Shown here piece by piece: positions 18,096-28,666 of a DNA stretch of 64,000 bases (its first letter is position 1; every line of letters starts with the position of its first letter). This DNA comes from DATLWN01 sp963764315 (lineage in GTDB: Bacteria; Pseudomonadota; Zetaproteobacteria; Mariprofundales; Mariprofundaceae), in contig CAVXSB010000001.1 in the NCBI GenBank assembly GCA_963764315.1, positions 8,981 to 72,980 of the forward strand, written 5' to 3'. The translations under genes and the position numbers were made by a program. Under the pieces are notes generated by a model. That model did no database searches, was not told the DNA's origin, and saw nothing but the letters and a program-made list of their open reading frames with translations.

Positions 18096-21000
18096 TCAGC
18101 CCTCCAGAAGCTCGTCGAGGAAGGCGATGACGTACGCGAGCCGTTCCCGGGCCTCACGCCAGTCGCCGATCAGCGTCAGGCTGCCGTCCGGGCGCAGGGC
18201 GTGACGATTCGGATCGGCCTGCACGCGCTTCAGCAGCTTCATGCGATCGATCGGCGAGGCCTCGGTGAACACCAGCCGCATGCCCTGGCTGGAGGCATCG
18301 AGGCGGCCGAGGCGCAGCTTCCTGGCCCGCCAGCGCACGCGCGCCGTTTCCAGGCACAGCCGGGCGGGGGCCGGCATGCGTCCGAAGCGGTCGGTCATCT
18401 CCTCGAACAGCAGGCTGGCCTGTGCATCGTCGCTGGTACGGGCGATGCGTCGGTACAACGCCAGGCGCTCGCCGATCTGCGGGATGTAGTCCGGCGGCAG
18501 GATGGCATGCACGGCCAGGTGCATGTCCAGCGGGGGCACGCGCTCCGGCTTCTCGCCCCTGGCCTCGGCCACCGCCTCGCTGAGCATTTCCATGTACAGG
18601 TCGAGACCGATGGCCTCGATCTGGCCGCTCTGCTGTGCGCCCAGCAGGTTGCCCGCACCCCGGATCTCCATGTCCTGGCGCGCCAGCATGAAGCCGGCGC
18701 CGAGCTCCGTATATTGGGCGATGGCGGCTAGGCGCTCCCTGGCATCCGGGGTCATGGCGCGCGCATCGGGGGTGAACAAATAGGCATAGGCCTGCTGGTG
18801 GCTACGGCCGACGCGTCCGCGGATCTGGTGCAACTGGGACAGACCCAACAGATCGGCGCGCTCGACGATCAGGGTGTTGGCGTTCGGTACGTCCAGGCCG
18901 GATTCGATGATGGTGGTGCACACGAGGATGTGCAGGCGACCCTCGTAGAAATCGAGCATGCGCCGGTCGAGCTGGGCCGCGCTCATCTGGCCGTGGGCGA
19001 TGCCGATCTCGGCCTCCGGCAACAGCTCCGTCAGGCGGCGGGAGATGCGATCGATGCTCTGCACGTGGTTGTGCAGATAATAGACCTGGCCGCCGCGGTA
19101 CATCTCGCGGCGGATCGCCTCCACCGCCAGGTGCTCGTCGAAGGCGGTGACTACGGTGCGAATCGCCTCGCGCTCGGCCGGCGGGGTTGTGATGACCGAG
19201 ATGTCGCGCAGCCCCGACAGCGTCTGGTGCAGGGTGCGCGGAATGGGGGTGGCGGTCAGCGTCAGCACGTCGCAGCCATGGTGCAGCGCCTTCAGCCGCT
19301 CCTTGTCCTTGACGCCGAAGCGCTGCTCCTCGTCGACGATGACGAGGCCCAGGTCTGCGAATTCGAACTGGCTGGCCAGCATCTTGTGGGTGCCGACAAG
19401 GATGCGGATGGCGCCGCTGGCGAGCTCCCGGCGGATGCGCTCGGTTTCCTTTTTCCCCTGGATGCGGGACAATAGCTCGATGCCCAGCCCGGTGCCGGCG
19501 AAGCGGTCGGAGAGGCTGGCGAAATGCTGATTGGCGAGCACCGTGGTCGGCGCCAGCAGCGCCACTTGCCGGCCGGCGCGCGCCACCACGAAGGCGCCGC
19601 GCATCGCCACTTCCGTTTTGCCGAAGCCGACGTCGCCGCAGATGACGCGGTCCATGGGCTTGCCGCGCTGCAGGTCGGCGAGCACCTGGCGAATGGCCTC
19701 GGCCTGGTCGTCCGTCTCCTCGAAGGGGAAGCGGGCGGCGAATTCCTCGTAGGCATCCAGCAGGGCGCCCGTCAGCGCGAACGGCTCCCGTCCCGCACGC
19801 TGGCGGGCGGCTTCGGTGTCGACGAGTTCGTGGGCCATGTCCAAGCAGGTCGTGCTGCACGCGCTCGCGCGTCTTCTTCCACTGCTCGCTGCCCAGACGA
19901 TTCAGGCTCGGCGCCTCCTCGCCGGTGTAGCGGTGCAACCGGTCCAGTTCCTCGACCGGCAGATGGATGCTGGCGTCACCGGCATATTCGATGTGCAGGA
20001 AATCGGCAGCGACACCGTCGATGTCCATGCTGGACAGGCCGCGGTAGCGGCCGACGCCGTGCTCCTCGTGCACTACGGGATCGCCGGGCTTCAGCTCCTG
20101 GAGGCTGTTGAACACGTCGGCGCGTACGCTGCGGCGTCGGTGCTGGCGGCGTGGCAGCTTCTGGCCCAGCAGCTCGCGTCCGGTCAGCACCAACAGCCTT
20201 TCGTCTGCCAGGGCGAAGCCGGCATCGAGGAAACCGATCAGGCCCTGCACCGACATCTTTCCATCGATGTCCGTCCAGCCCGCCGCTTCGTGGATGGATG
20301 CGGACAGCGGCTGGCAGGCCTCGAACATGCGCTCCCGCTGGCCCGGGCCGTGGGCCACGAGCAGTAGCCCCCAGCCCTCGTCCAGGCGCCCCTGCAGGGC
20401 GTCGAGCAGGGCATGCAGCGGCCGGGCCCGGCCCTGGAAATCGTCCAGCGAGGGAACGGCGGCTGGCTTGGGCATGGCCATGGACTCGGTGCCGAGTGGG
20501 GTCTCGACCGCGTACAGCTCCTGCGGCGAGATCACCGGCTCCTGGCTCAGGCGCATCAGCTCGAACTGCGAGCGCACCTGGGCCGCGAACTGGTCCCGGG
20601 CCTCGTCCAGTCCGGCGTCGGCCAGCAATCGGGTTCCGCCAGGCAGGTAATCGGTGAGCCTCGCCGTGGCCTCGTAGGCCATCGGCAGCAGCGACTCGAT
20701 GCCCGGGTGCGGGCGTCCGGCCTGCACGGCGGCAAGCATCGGGTGTGTGCGCAATTGGGGGAAGCGCTCGCGGAAGGCCGCGGCGAAGCGCCCGCGCCCG
20801 GCCTCGTCCAGGATGATCTCGCGCACCGGCACCGAGGTGAAGCGCGGCAAGGATTCGCCGGAGCGCTGGGTCTCGATGTCGAAGCGGCGGATGCTCTCGA
20901 CGGTATCGCCGAACAGGTCGATGCGGATCGGACCGTCCTCGGCCGCCGGCCAGATGTCGAGCAGGCCGCCGCGGGCGGCGAATTCGCCGCGGCCGAGCAC

Positions 21001-21435
21001 GCGGTCCACCGGCTGCATGCCGCCCTCGGTCAGCCGGCGCACCAGGGCGCCCAGGTCCATGGCATCTCCCTCGGCCAGCTGCCAGACATGGGCGGCGATG
21101 GATTCGGGCGGGGCGATGCGTTGCAGCCAGGCCGGAAGGGCGGTGAGTACCAGGCCCCTAGGCACAGGCTCGCGCAACAGGCGGCCCAGCGTGGAAAAGC
21201 GCTCGCCGACGATGGCATGGTGCGGGCTGCTGCGGTCATAGGGCAGGGTCTCCCAGGCCGGGAAACGCCAAAGCAGATCCGGCGCGTCGTGCAGGAAGAA
21301 GCCCAACTCGTCGGCCAGCTGACGGTAGCGGCGCAGGTCGGCACAGACGAAGACCGTCAGCGCGGGAGCCCGGGCGAGCTCGGCCAGATGATGGGACAGC
21401 CCGGCGGGGATCGGGTGCACGCTGCGCTCACTCAT
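18096..21435 (-). CDS. mfd: Transcription-repair coupling factor Mfd (one frameshift)
   Basis: Mfd displaces stalled RNA polymerase and recruits UvrA. Reading from ATG 21435, the N-terminal UvrB-like modules and the RNA polymerase-interaction region (DPVVHEEHGVGRYRGL) lie in one frame. The translocase motor and C-terminal domain (GDVGFGKTEVAMRGAF, DEEQRFGVKDKE, VGRSHQQAYAYLF) lie in the next. The shift is at 19842-19843, where the minus strand reads CTTGGAC and a leucine codon CTT or CTG is expected. Removing one base restores about 1112 residues, close to the usual 1150. It is divergent from mgtE. I read it as a functional gene with a sequence-level lesion. Confidence 0.93.
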
Positions 21436-21589
21436 GGGCGGCGCATCATGCCGCATCCGGGCCGTGAATGCCACGGCATCGGCCGTGGAAAGGCGGTGCA
21501 CTGGCGCCACCCCCTGTGCTAGGGTTCGCCGCCTTCTCCGGGTGCCGTCTGCGCCCGGGACGGCGTCCAATTTCCGGAGGCATGGATCC

Positions 21590-22954
21590 ATGGCCGACGA
21601 GACCAAGCGCGAAGCACCGTTGTTGCGGGCCGAGGAGGCACTGGCACTCGCCGAGCATTCGGCCGAGGCGTTGCGCCATCGCCTGGCCGCCATGCATTCG
21701 CGCGAGATCGCCACCATCATCCTCGACTGTGCCGACGACGAAGAGCGCCGGCGCCTGTTGCTCGCCGTGCCGCCGGACCTGCGCGGCGAGACGCTGCTCG
21801 AGTTGCCCGAGAGCATGCGCGAGAACCTGCTCGAGTTGCTCGATCCGCACCATATCGAGACGGTGGTGCGCCACCTGGATTCCGACGATGCCGCCGACCT
21901 GCTGCAGTCGCTCGATGCAGACGTGGCGCAGGCGGTCATCGAGCGCCTGGAGCCGGACGATCGCCGTGGCCTCGAGCCCTTGATGGCCCACGACGAGGAG
22001 ACGGCGGGCGGCCTGATGCAGGCCGAGCTGTTCAAGGTGCGCCAGGACTGGAATGTCGCCAAGGTCCTCAGCGTGCTGCGCCGCTGGGGCCGCGAGATCG
22101 AGGATCTGAACTACACCTATGTCGTCGACGACGACGGCCGCCTCGTCGGCGCCATGCCGCTGCACGAGTTGCTGTTCCTGGAGCCGGAACAGCTTGCCGG
22201 AGACGTCATGGACCGGGAATTCCCGCGCGCCGTCGCCGGCCAGGACCAGGAAGAGGTCGCCCATATCTTCGACAAGTACGACGTGCTGGCCCTGCCGGTC
22301 GTCGACGAAGCCGGCATGCTGGTCGGCCGCATCACCGCCGACGACATCATCGACGTCGTGCAGGAGGAGGCGACGGAGGACATGTTCCGCCTGGCCGGCC
22401 TGTCCGATGCCGACGATCTGACCGAGCCCCTGTATCGCAGCGCCTGGCGGCGCGGCATCTGGCTGTTCGTGAATCTTTTGACCGCCATCCTCGCCTCCTA
22501 CGTGGTGTCGCGCTTCCAGCACACGATCTCCGCCATCGTGGCGCTGGCGGTGCTGATGCCCATCGTCGCCGGCATGGGCGGCAATGCCGGCACGCAGACG
22601 CTGACCGTCGTCGTGCGCGGCCTGGCGCTGGGCCTGATCAGCTTCAACAACGCCCGGCGCGTGCTGGTGCGGCAGGTGGGTATCGGCATCGTTAACGGCG
22701 TATTGCTGGGCCTGATCATGGGCGCGGTGGCGTCGGTATGGTTCCCGGCACTGGGCTGGAAGCTGGGGTTGGTGATCGGCATGGCCATGCTGACGAATAT
22801 GTGCGCGGCCGGCCTGTTCGGGGCACTGATCCCGCTGACGCTGCGCCGGATCGGCATCGACCCGGCCCTGGCCTCGAGCATCTTTTTGACCACGGTCACC
22901 GATATCGTCGGCTTTTCGGCCTTCCTGGGCCTGGCCACGATTTTCCTGCTGTGA
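21590..22954 (+). CDS. mgtE: Magnesium transporter MgtE
   Basis: MgtE is a homodimeric Mg2+ channel gated by cytoplasmic Mg2+ sensing. From ATG 21590 (GGAGG about 10 bases upstream) the protein has 454 residues. It has an N-terminal superhelical domain with the repeated LL-LPE and DDAADLLQSLD segments, two CBS domains (about 140-260) and five membrane helices (about 290-454, including VLMPIVAGMGGNAGTQTL, the pore signature). Its stop overlaps the aguA start as GTGA. Confidence 0.95.
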   Translation: MADETKREAPLLRAEEALALAEHSAEALRHRLAAMHSREIATIILDCADDEERRRLLLAVPPDLRGETLLELPESMRENLLELLDPHHIETVVRHLDSDDAADLLQSLDADVAQAVIERLEPDDRRGLEPLMAHDEETAGGLMQAELFKVRQDWNVAKVLSVLRRWGREIEDLNYTYVVDDDGRLVGAMPLHELLFLEPEQLAGDVMDREFPRAVAGQDQEEVAHIFDKYDVLALPVVDEAGMLVGRITADDIIDVVQEEATEDMFRLAGLSDADDLTEPLYRSAWRRGIWLFVNLLTAILASYVVSRFQHTISAIVALAVLMPIVAGMGGNAGTQTLTVVVRGLALGLISFNNARRVLVRQVGIGIVNGVLLGLIMGAVASVWFPALGWKLGLVIGMAMLTNMCAAGLFGALIPLTLRRIGIDPALASSIFLTTVTDIVGFSAFLGLATIFLL

Positions 22955-23985
22955 CGGGGACGGCTGCGAGGCTGCCGGCGGAATGGGAGCCGCAGAGCGG
23001 CGTGCTGCTGGCCTGGCCGCATGCGGCCAGCGACTGGGCGGACATGCTGGAACATGTGGAGCCATGCGTGGCGGCCATCGCCACCGAGATCAGCCGCTTC
23101 GAGCGCGTGCTGATCGTGGCCCAGGATGCGCCGCACGTGCTGGACAGGCTTGCGGCCGCCGGCGCCGTCATGGAACGGGTGTGCATCGTGGGCCTGCCCA
23201 CCAACGATACCTGGGCCCGGGACTTCGGCCCGATCACCGTGCTCCGGGACGGCAGGCCGGAGCTGCTCGATTTCGGCTTCAACGGCTGGGGCCTGAAGTT
23301 CGCCGCCGATCTGGATAACCAGGTGAGCCGCCGCCTGCATGCCCTGGGCGATCTGGGGTCGCATCCGATGCGCACGCTGGGGCTGGTGCTGGAGGGCGGC
23401 TCCATCGAGTCGGACGGTGCCGGGGCCATCCTGACCACCGCCGCCTGCCTGCTCTCGCCCAACCGCAATCCGCATCTATCGTTGCCGCAGATCGAGGCGA
23501 TGCTCAAACAGCAGCTTGGCGCCGAACGCGTGCTGTGGCTGCGCCATGGGCATCTGGCCGGCGATGACACCGATAGCCATATCGATATCCTGGCCCGCTT
23601 CGCTCCCGACGACACTATCCTCCATATGCATTGCGACGATGCGGACGACGAGCATTACGGGGAACTGGCGGCCATGCGCGCCGAGCTGGCCGGCCTGACG
23701 ACCGCCGATGGCAGGCCGTATAAGCTGGTGGCCCTGCCCTGGCCCAAGCCCAGGACCAACGGCATCGGTGAGCGGGTGGCACCGTCCTATGCCAATTTCC
23801 TCGTCATCAACGGCGCCGTGCTGGTACCGGTCTATGATGACGATGCCGATGGCAGGGCGCTTGAGGCCATCGCCGGCTGCTTTCCCGATCGCGAGGTCAT
23901 CGGCATTCCCTGTTCACCGCTGATCGAGCAGGGTGGTAGCCTGCATTGCATGAGCATGCAGTTGCCCGAGGGGGTATGGTCATGA
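22951..23985 (+). CDS. aguA: Agmatine deiminase
   Basis: AguA converts agmatine to N-carbamoylputrescine. The GTG at 22951 overlaps the mgtE stop and gives 344 residues, the usual length. Family features include LPAEWEPQSGVLLAWPH at the N-terminus, NDTWARDFGPI, EGGSIESDG, and the catalytic cysteine in GGSLHCMSMQLP near the C-terminus. The next gene, overlapping by four bases, encodes the following enzyme of the pathway. Confidence 0.96.
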   Translation: MTGTAARLPAEWEPQSGVLLAWPHAASDWADMLEHVEPCVAAIATEISRFERVLIVAQDAPHVLDRLAAAGAVMERVCIVGLPTNDTWARDFGPITVLRDGRPELLDFGFNGWGLKFAADLDNQVSRRLHALGDLGSHPMRTLGLVLEGGSIESDGAGAILTTAACLLSPNRNPHLSLPQIEAMLKQQLGAERVLWLRHGHLAGDDTDSHIDILARFAPDDTILHMHCDDADDEHYGELAAMRAELAGLTTADGRPYKLVALPWPKPRTNGIGERVAPSYANFLVINGAVLVPVYDDDADGRALEAIAGCFPDREVIGIPCSPLIEQGGSLHCMSMQLPEGVWS

Positions 23986-24881
23986 GTACGATGGATGCGA
24001 AGGTTTTGCGCGTCGGCCTGGTGCAGCAGCGCTGCGGGAGCGATCGCGCCGCCAACCTGGCGGCCAGCATCGAGGGCATCGTCGGGGCGGCGAAGGACGG
24101 GGCGAAGCTGGTGGTGCTGCAGGAGTTGCACGCCACGCCGTATTTCTGCCAGATCGAGGATCCGGCCCTGTTCGACCTGGCCGAGCCGATCCCGGGGCCC
24201 TCGACCGAGCTGCTGGGCGAGGTCGCGGCCGAACTGGGTATCGTCGTCGTCGCCTCCCTGTTCGAGCGCCGCGCCACCGGCCTGTATCACAACACGGCCG
24301 TGGTCATCGAGGCCGACGGTTCGATCGCCGGCACCTATCGCAAGATGCATATCCCGGACGATCCTGCCTATTACGAGAAGTTCTATTTCACACCGGGCGA
24401 TCTCGGCTTCGTGCCGGTGGACACCAGCGTCGGCCGGCTGGGCGTACTGGTCTGCTGGGATCAGTGGTACCCGGAGGCCGCGCGCCTGATGGCCATGGCC
24501 GGGGCCGAGCTGCTGATCTACCCGACCGCCATCGGCTGGGATCGCGCGGAGCCCGAGGACGACCAGCTGCGCCAGCGCCAGGCCTGGGAGATCTCGATGC
24601 GCGGCCATGCCGTGGCCAACGGCCTGCCGGTGATCTGCGCCAACCGCACCGGCTTCGAGTCGAGTCCGGTGGACGAGGGCGGACTGGATTTCTGGGGCGG
24701 CAGCTTCATGGCCGGCCCGCAAGGCGAGCTCATTGCGGAGGCTCCGGCCGATGCCGAGGTCGTGCTGGTGGCGGACATCGATCTTGGCCGCAGCGAGCAG
24801 GTGCGGCGCATGTGGCCCTTCCTGCGCGACCGGCGCATCGATATGTACGGGGACCTGCTGCTGCGCTACCGCGATCGCTAG
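23982..24881 (+). CDS. aguB: N-carbamoylputrescine amidase
   Basis: This nitrilase-family enzyme hydrolyses N-carbamoylputrescine to putrescine, CO2 and ammonia. From ATG 23982 it has 299 residues. The catalytic triad is visible as Glu in VVLQELHATPYF, Lys in GTYRKMHIPDD and Cys in LVCWDQWYPEAARL. Together with aguA it forms the agmatine route to putrescine. The ATGA overlap with aguA indicates coupled translation. Confidence 0.96.
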   Translation: MSTMDAKVLRVGLVQQRCGSDRAANLAASIEGIVGAAKDGAKLVVLQELHATPYFCQIEDPALFDLAEPIPGPSTELLGEVAAELGIVVVASLFERRATGLYHNTAVVIEADGSIAGTYRKMHIPDDPAYYEKFYFTPGDLGFVPVDTSVGRLGVLVCWDQWYPEAARLMAMAGAELLIYPTAIGWDRAEPEDDQLRQRQAWEISMRGHAVANGLPVICANRTGFESSPVDEGGLDFWGGSFMAGPQGELIAEAPADAEVVLVADIDLGRSEQVRRMWPFLRDRRIDMYGDLLLRYRDR

Positions 24882-25504
24882 GCCGGGCTGGCCAGGGCTC
24901 CTTTAGCCTTCAGCAGCGCGAACACGGCCGCGGCCATTTGCCGGTAACCCTGCGCATTGGGATGGACGTAATCGGACTTCAGATCGCCCCTGCGCAGAAT
25001 GCCGGCGAGGATGCCGTTATCGATCGGTACATGCATTTTTTTCGCGGCCCTTTCATAGAGCCTGGCTGTGCTCAATAGCAGGCCGGGGTGCGGCACGCCG
25101 ATCAGCAGCACCGGGATGCCGCGCCGCTGCGCCTGCCCGACCATGGCGCACAGGTTGTGCTCCATCGCCTCCGGATTCAGCTTCTGCAGCATGTCGTTGC
25201 CGCCGTGGCACAGGATCAAGAGCGAGGGCTGCACCTGATCCAGTACCGCCGGCAGCCGTGCCAGCCCCTGCGCGCTGGTTTCACCCGGCACGCCGGCGTT
25301 GACGACCGGGTGCCCGCTCAGGCGCGCCAGATCGGCCGGGTAGCCCTGGCCCTTGGCGGCGCCTGTGCCGTGGGTCAGGCTGTCGCCGAAGGCCAGGATG
25401 ACGCCGTCGGCGGGCAGGGCGGGAAGCTGCGGCGAGCTGCTGCAGGCCACCAGAAGCAGGGTCAGCGCCGGCAGCAGGCGGGTACGGATGCGTGTCCCAA
25501 TCAT
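24878..25504 (-). CDS. GDSL esterase/lipase (TesA-like, lipoprotein or secreted)
   Basis: This 208-residue SGNH hydrolase has block I FGDSLTHGTG, block III CHGGNDML and block V DYVHPNAQGY, so all catalytic residues are present. The N-terminus is a signal peptide ending in LLVACSSS, a good lipobox, which suggests a periplasmic lipoprotein. Relatives include TesA (acyl-CoA thioesterase I/arylesterase). It converges on aguB with a four-base overlap of the 3' ends. The substrate is not predictable. Confidence 0.88.
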   Translation of the reverse strand: MIGTRIRTRLLPALTLLLVACSSSPQLPALPADGVILAFGDSLTHGTGAAKGQGYPADLARLSGHPVVNAGVPGETSAQGLARLPAVLDQVQPSLLILCHGGNDMLQKLNPEAMEHNLCAMVGQAQRRGIPVLLIGVPHPGLLLSTARLYERAAKKMHVPIDNGILAGILRRGDLKSDYVHPNAQGYRQMAAAVFALLKAKGALASPA

Positions 25505-25566
25505 GCAGAGATGCTATCCGCCCCGGCCGGAGGCCGAATGTGCGCTGGGTCCCGCTTGTTTTCGTT

Positions 25567-25595
25567 TTGACCCTGTTGTAAGGCACGGCTACCCT
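25567..25595 (+). promoter_or_regulatory. Possible sigma-70 promoter for trxB
   Basis: TTGACC at 25567-25572 and TACCCT at 25590-25595 are separated by 17 bases, about 30 bases upstream of the trxB start. The -35 is good and the -10 is weak, so this is only a candidate. Confidence 0.35.
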
Positions 25596-25624
25596 TGCCG
25601 ACCCATTCCCCCCGGAGGTATTCC

Positions 25625-26557
25625 ATGGCTGACGTGCAGCATCATCGCCTGATCATTCTCGGTTCCGGCCCGGCCGGTTACACCGCCGCCGTCTATGCGG
25701 CGCGCGCCAACCTGAAGCCGGTGCTGATCCAGGGCATCCAGCCCGGTGGCCAGCTGACGACGACGACGGACGTCGACAACTATCCGGGCTACAAGGACGG
25801 CGTGCAGGGCCCGGAGATGATGGAAGACTTCAAGGCCCAGGCCGAGCGCTTCGGCACCGAGGTTGTCTGGGACCACATCAATACCGCGGATCTCTCCAAG
25901 CGCCCCTTCGTATTGAAGGGCGACGAGGGCGAATACAGCTGCGATGCACTGATCATTTCCACCGGCGCCTCGGCCAAGTACCTGGGCCTGCCCAGCGAAG
26001 AAACCTTTGCCGGCAAGGGCGTGTCGGCCTGCGCCACCTGCGACGGCTTCTTCTACCGCGGCAAGGAGGTCGCCGTCGTCGGCGGCGGCGATACGGCGGT
26101 CGAGGAGGCGATCTATCTGGCCAATCTGTGCAGCAAGGTCACTCTGATCCATCGCCGAGACAGCCTGCGCGCCGAGCAGATCATGCAGGACAAGTTGTTC
26201 GCCACCCCGAACATCGAGGTGAAGTGGAATCGCACCACCGAGGAAATCCTCGGCGACGATTCGGGCGTCACCGGCATTCGCCTCAAGTCCACCGAGGACG
26301 GCGCCACCGAGGATCTCACCGTGCACGGCGTATTCATCGCCATCGGCCACAAGCCGAACACCGATTTCCTCAAGGGCCAGCTGGAGATGGACGAGACCGG
26401 TTACCTGGTCACCAAGGGCAAGAGCACGGCCACTTCGGTGGAGGGCGTGTTCGCGGCCGGTGATGTCGCCGATCCGGTCTACCGTCAGGCGGTCACCTCG
26501 GCCGGCGAGGGCTGCAAGGCCGCACTCGACGCCGAGCGCTGGCTCTCGCACCACTGA
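25625..26557 (+). CDS. trxB: Thioredoxin reductase
   Basis: TrxB uses NADPH and FAD to reduce thioredoxin. From ATG 25625, with GGAGGT just upstream, the protein has 310 residues. The FAD motif LGSGPAGYTAAVYAARA, the redox centre CATCDG (residues about 138-143), the NADPH motif GGGDTAVEEA and the C-terminal FAAGDVADP are all present. It is cytoplasmic, with no unusual features. Confidence 0.97.
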   Translation: MADVQHHRLIILGSGPAGYTAAVYAARANLKPVLIQGIQPGGQLTTTTDVDNYPGYKDGVQGPEMMEDFKAQAERFGTEVVWDHINTADLSKRPFVLKGDEGEYSCDALIISTGASAKYLGLPSEETFAGKGVSACATCDGFFYRGKEVAVVGGGDTAVEEAIYLANLCSKVTLIHRRDSLRAEQIMQDKLFATPNIEVKWNRTTEEILGDDSGVTGIRLKSTEDGATEDLTVHGVFIAIGHKPNTDFLKGQLEMDETGYLVTKGKSTATSVEGVFAAGDVADPVYRQAVTSAGEGCKAALDAERWLSHH

Positions 26558-26701
26558 TTCGTTTGGGTCCGACTAAGCCCCGCTAGCCGTTAGCCGGGAC
26601 CAATGCCCGGAAGCGGAAACGAGCGGCGGAGCCGCGGCCGGTTCCGGGCATGCAGGACCGGGGAGCCGAAGGCCTGACGGGTTCAGGGGTGCCCTTCTTT
26701 G

Positions 26702-26729
26702 GTTCTTTCTTGGGCATGCAAGAAAGAAC
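26702..26729. repeat. Perfect 11-bp inverted repeat with six-base loop, likely a dispersed repeat
   Basis: GTTCTTTCTTG at 26702-26712 and CAAGAAAGAAC at 26719-26729 are exact inverted repeats around the loop GGCATG. Upstream lies GGGTGCCCTTCTTTG. This resembles a dispersed intergenic element I recall from xanthomonads and related gammaproteobacteria, where similar CCTTCTTTGGTT hairpins recur; this is memory, not a search. The rest of 26558-26791 shows no gene. Confidence 0.5.
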
Positions 26730-26791
26730 GCACAGTTCGTAAGGCACGATGGCCAGAGCGGTCACATCAGGTTCAGACCAGGGAGATAGAC

Positions 26792-27827
26792 ATGGAATAC
26801 CGGCAGCTTGGGGAATCCAATCTTCACGTCTCCGCCCTGAGTCTGGGCACGATGACCTTCGGCGAGCAGAACAGCGAGGCTCGAGGCGCATGCACAGCTC
26901 GATCTTGCCGTGGAGCGCGGCGTCAACTTCATCGATACCGCCGAAATGTACCCGGTGCCGCCGCGCGCCGAGACGGCACACCGCACCGAATCCTTCGTCG
27001 GCAGCTGGCTGAAGCACCAGCAGCGCGACCAGCTGATCGTCGCCAGCAAGATCACTGGTCCTTCGCGCGGCTTCGAGTGGATCCGCGGCGGCCCGCGCAT
27101 CAAGCGCCAACAGATTCATGCCGCCATCGATGCCAGCCTGGCACGGCTCAACACCGATTACCTGGATCTGTACCAGATCCACTGGCCGGATCGCTATGTG
27201 CCGATGTTCGGTGGTACCAGCTACGACGCGGCCGAGGAGCACGAGGCCGAGCCGATCGCCGAGCAGCTGGAAGCCTTGGGCGAGCTGGTGGCCGCCGGCA
27301 AGGTGCGCTATGTGGGTCTTTCCAACGAGACGCCGTGGGGCGTGTGCGAGTTCGTGCGCCTGGCGGGCGAGATGAATCTGCCGAAGGTGGCGTCGATTCA
27401 GAACGCCTACCATCTGATGAACCGCACCTTCGAGGCGGGTCTCGCCGAGGTCTGCCGTCATACGCATGTCGGGCTGCTCGCCTACAGCGCCCTGGCCTTC
27501 GGCTGGCTGACGGGAAAGTACCACGCCGATCCCGAGACTGCGGGGCGCATCACCATGTTCCCCGGCTTCGGCCAGCGCTACGCCAAGCCGAACGTACCGG
27601 AGGCCACCGCCGAGTATGTGCGCATCGCCAAGGAGGCCGGGATCAGCCCAGCGCAACTGGCGCTGGGCTTCGTGCGCTCCCGCTGGTTCACCACAAGCGT
27701 CATCCTCGGCGCCACCAGTCTCGATCAACTCAACGAGAACCTGGACAGCGGCGACATCGAACTGAGTTCGGACGTACTGGACCAGATCGAGGCCGTACAC
27801 CAGCGCTATCCGAATCCAGCCCCCTGA
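26792..27827 (+). CDS. tas: Tas-type aldo/keto reductase (one frameshift)
   Basis: The protein matches Tas-like NADPH-dependent aldo/keto reductases along its length. The start MEYRQLGESNLHVSALSLG, the motif DTAEMYPVPPRAET with the catalytic Asp/Tyr, and the end IEAVHQRYPNPAP agree with the family. ATG 26792 has GGGAGA upstream. The frame shifts at 26881-26882, where GCTC stands for an alanine codon GCT or GCC before GAGGCG. Dropping one base gives 344 residues, the normal length. The substrate is unknown; E. coli Tas was found by complementing tyrosine auxotrophy. Confidence 0.9.
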
Positions 27828-28325
27828 TCGTCACCGAGGCCGTTTTTGCCGCGCGGCCTTTATCTCAGAATTACCCAGAGAATGACCGAATCCGGCCAAT
27901 TGCAGACTTTTCTGGTCTTATGGTTCTCGCTTATGATCTGCTTCGCGTATGGCCTTGCTTTACGCTGTGGCTTTCGAGAGGAAAACGAAGCAAGCGAAAA
28001 TTGCCAAAATCACCAGAGCAAACTCAAATACACCTGTCATATCACCCTCCTGAAACAATCATGAATCCCGATTGGACGCATCCAATCCAATTTGAGAACG
28101 ATAGAACATATCCCGCAAACTTGTCGCCTGTCATTTGGCGCAATTTTTCCTCCTGCATGGTTATTTCAAGTTGTTGATTGCTATTCAGAAGGTGTCACTC
28201 AAATCAGCAGGTCGTTGCATCAATCCGGCAGGCCGGCAATCGAAACGGCATCCTGCAGCACGATGCCGAGTGGCGACGTTGGCCGAAATTAGCCGTTGCG
28301 TGATCGGATGGATCGTTGGAAGCGA
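27828..28325. other. 498-bp stretch without a clear gene; one weak small frame
   Basis: This stretch is AT-richer than the neighbouring genes. The only candidate is a 60-residue frame at 27882-28064 (+) with a single hydrophobic segment (FLVLWFSLMICFAYGLAL), no convincing ribosome-binding site and no recognised family. I see no RNA gene or clear terminator. It may be the remains of an inserted or decayed element. Confidence 0.4.
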
Positions 28326-28640
28326 CTAACCGAGCTTGACGGCTGTGCCGTAGGCCAGCACCTCGGTGATGTTCTGGCCGATGTCGGTGGCGTCGTAGCG
28401 GACTGCGATGACAGCGTCGGCACCCAGCTGGGTGGCATGCTCGATCATGCGGTCGAAGGCGTGCTGGCGGGCCTGATCGCACATTTTGGCGTAGGACTCG
28501 ATGTTGCCGCCGATCATCTGCTTCAGCCCGCCCAACATCCCCTGCGTGATGCTGGGGGAGCGGACGACCACGCCCCGCACGATGCCCAGGTATTCCTTAA
28601 CGGAGCGGCCCGCGATGTCGTTGCTCGTGGTCAGGATCAT
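28326..28640 (-). CDS. ybjQ: YbjQ/UPF0145 family protein
   Basis: This 104-residue protein matches the YbjQ (UPF0145) family, with the opening MILTTSNDIAGR, the signature GIVRGVVVRSPS and the closing DAVIAVRYDAT. The fold is a small pentameric beta barrel. It is sometimes called heavy-metal binding, but the function is not established. It directly follows the beta-CASP nuclease gene on the same strand. Confidence 0.92.
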   Translation of the reverse strand: MILTTSNDIAGRSVKEYLGIVRGVVVRSPSITQGMLGGLKQMIGGNIESYAKMCDQARQHAFDRMIEHATQLGADAVIAVRYDATDIGQNITEVLAYGTAVKLG

Positions 28641-28666
28641 GCTGCCTCCCGCGGCCGGAACGCGGC

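Noticed and set aside
19842..19843. Programmed ribosomal frameshifting in mfd, purL or rfbB
   Set aside because: No slippery heptamer or downstream structure is apparent, and the same wobble-base pattern in eleven unrelated genes speaks for a sequence-level cause.
18802..22062. A single 1086-codon minus-strand frame as a complete Mfd
   Set aside because: Only residues from ATG 21435 to about 19843 match Mfd; the rest is out of frame and the part before 21435 overlaps mgtE. The real C-terminus continues in the neighbouring frame.
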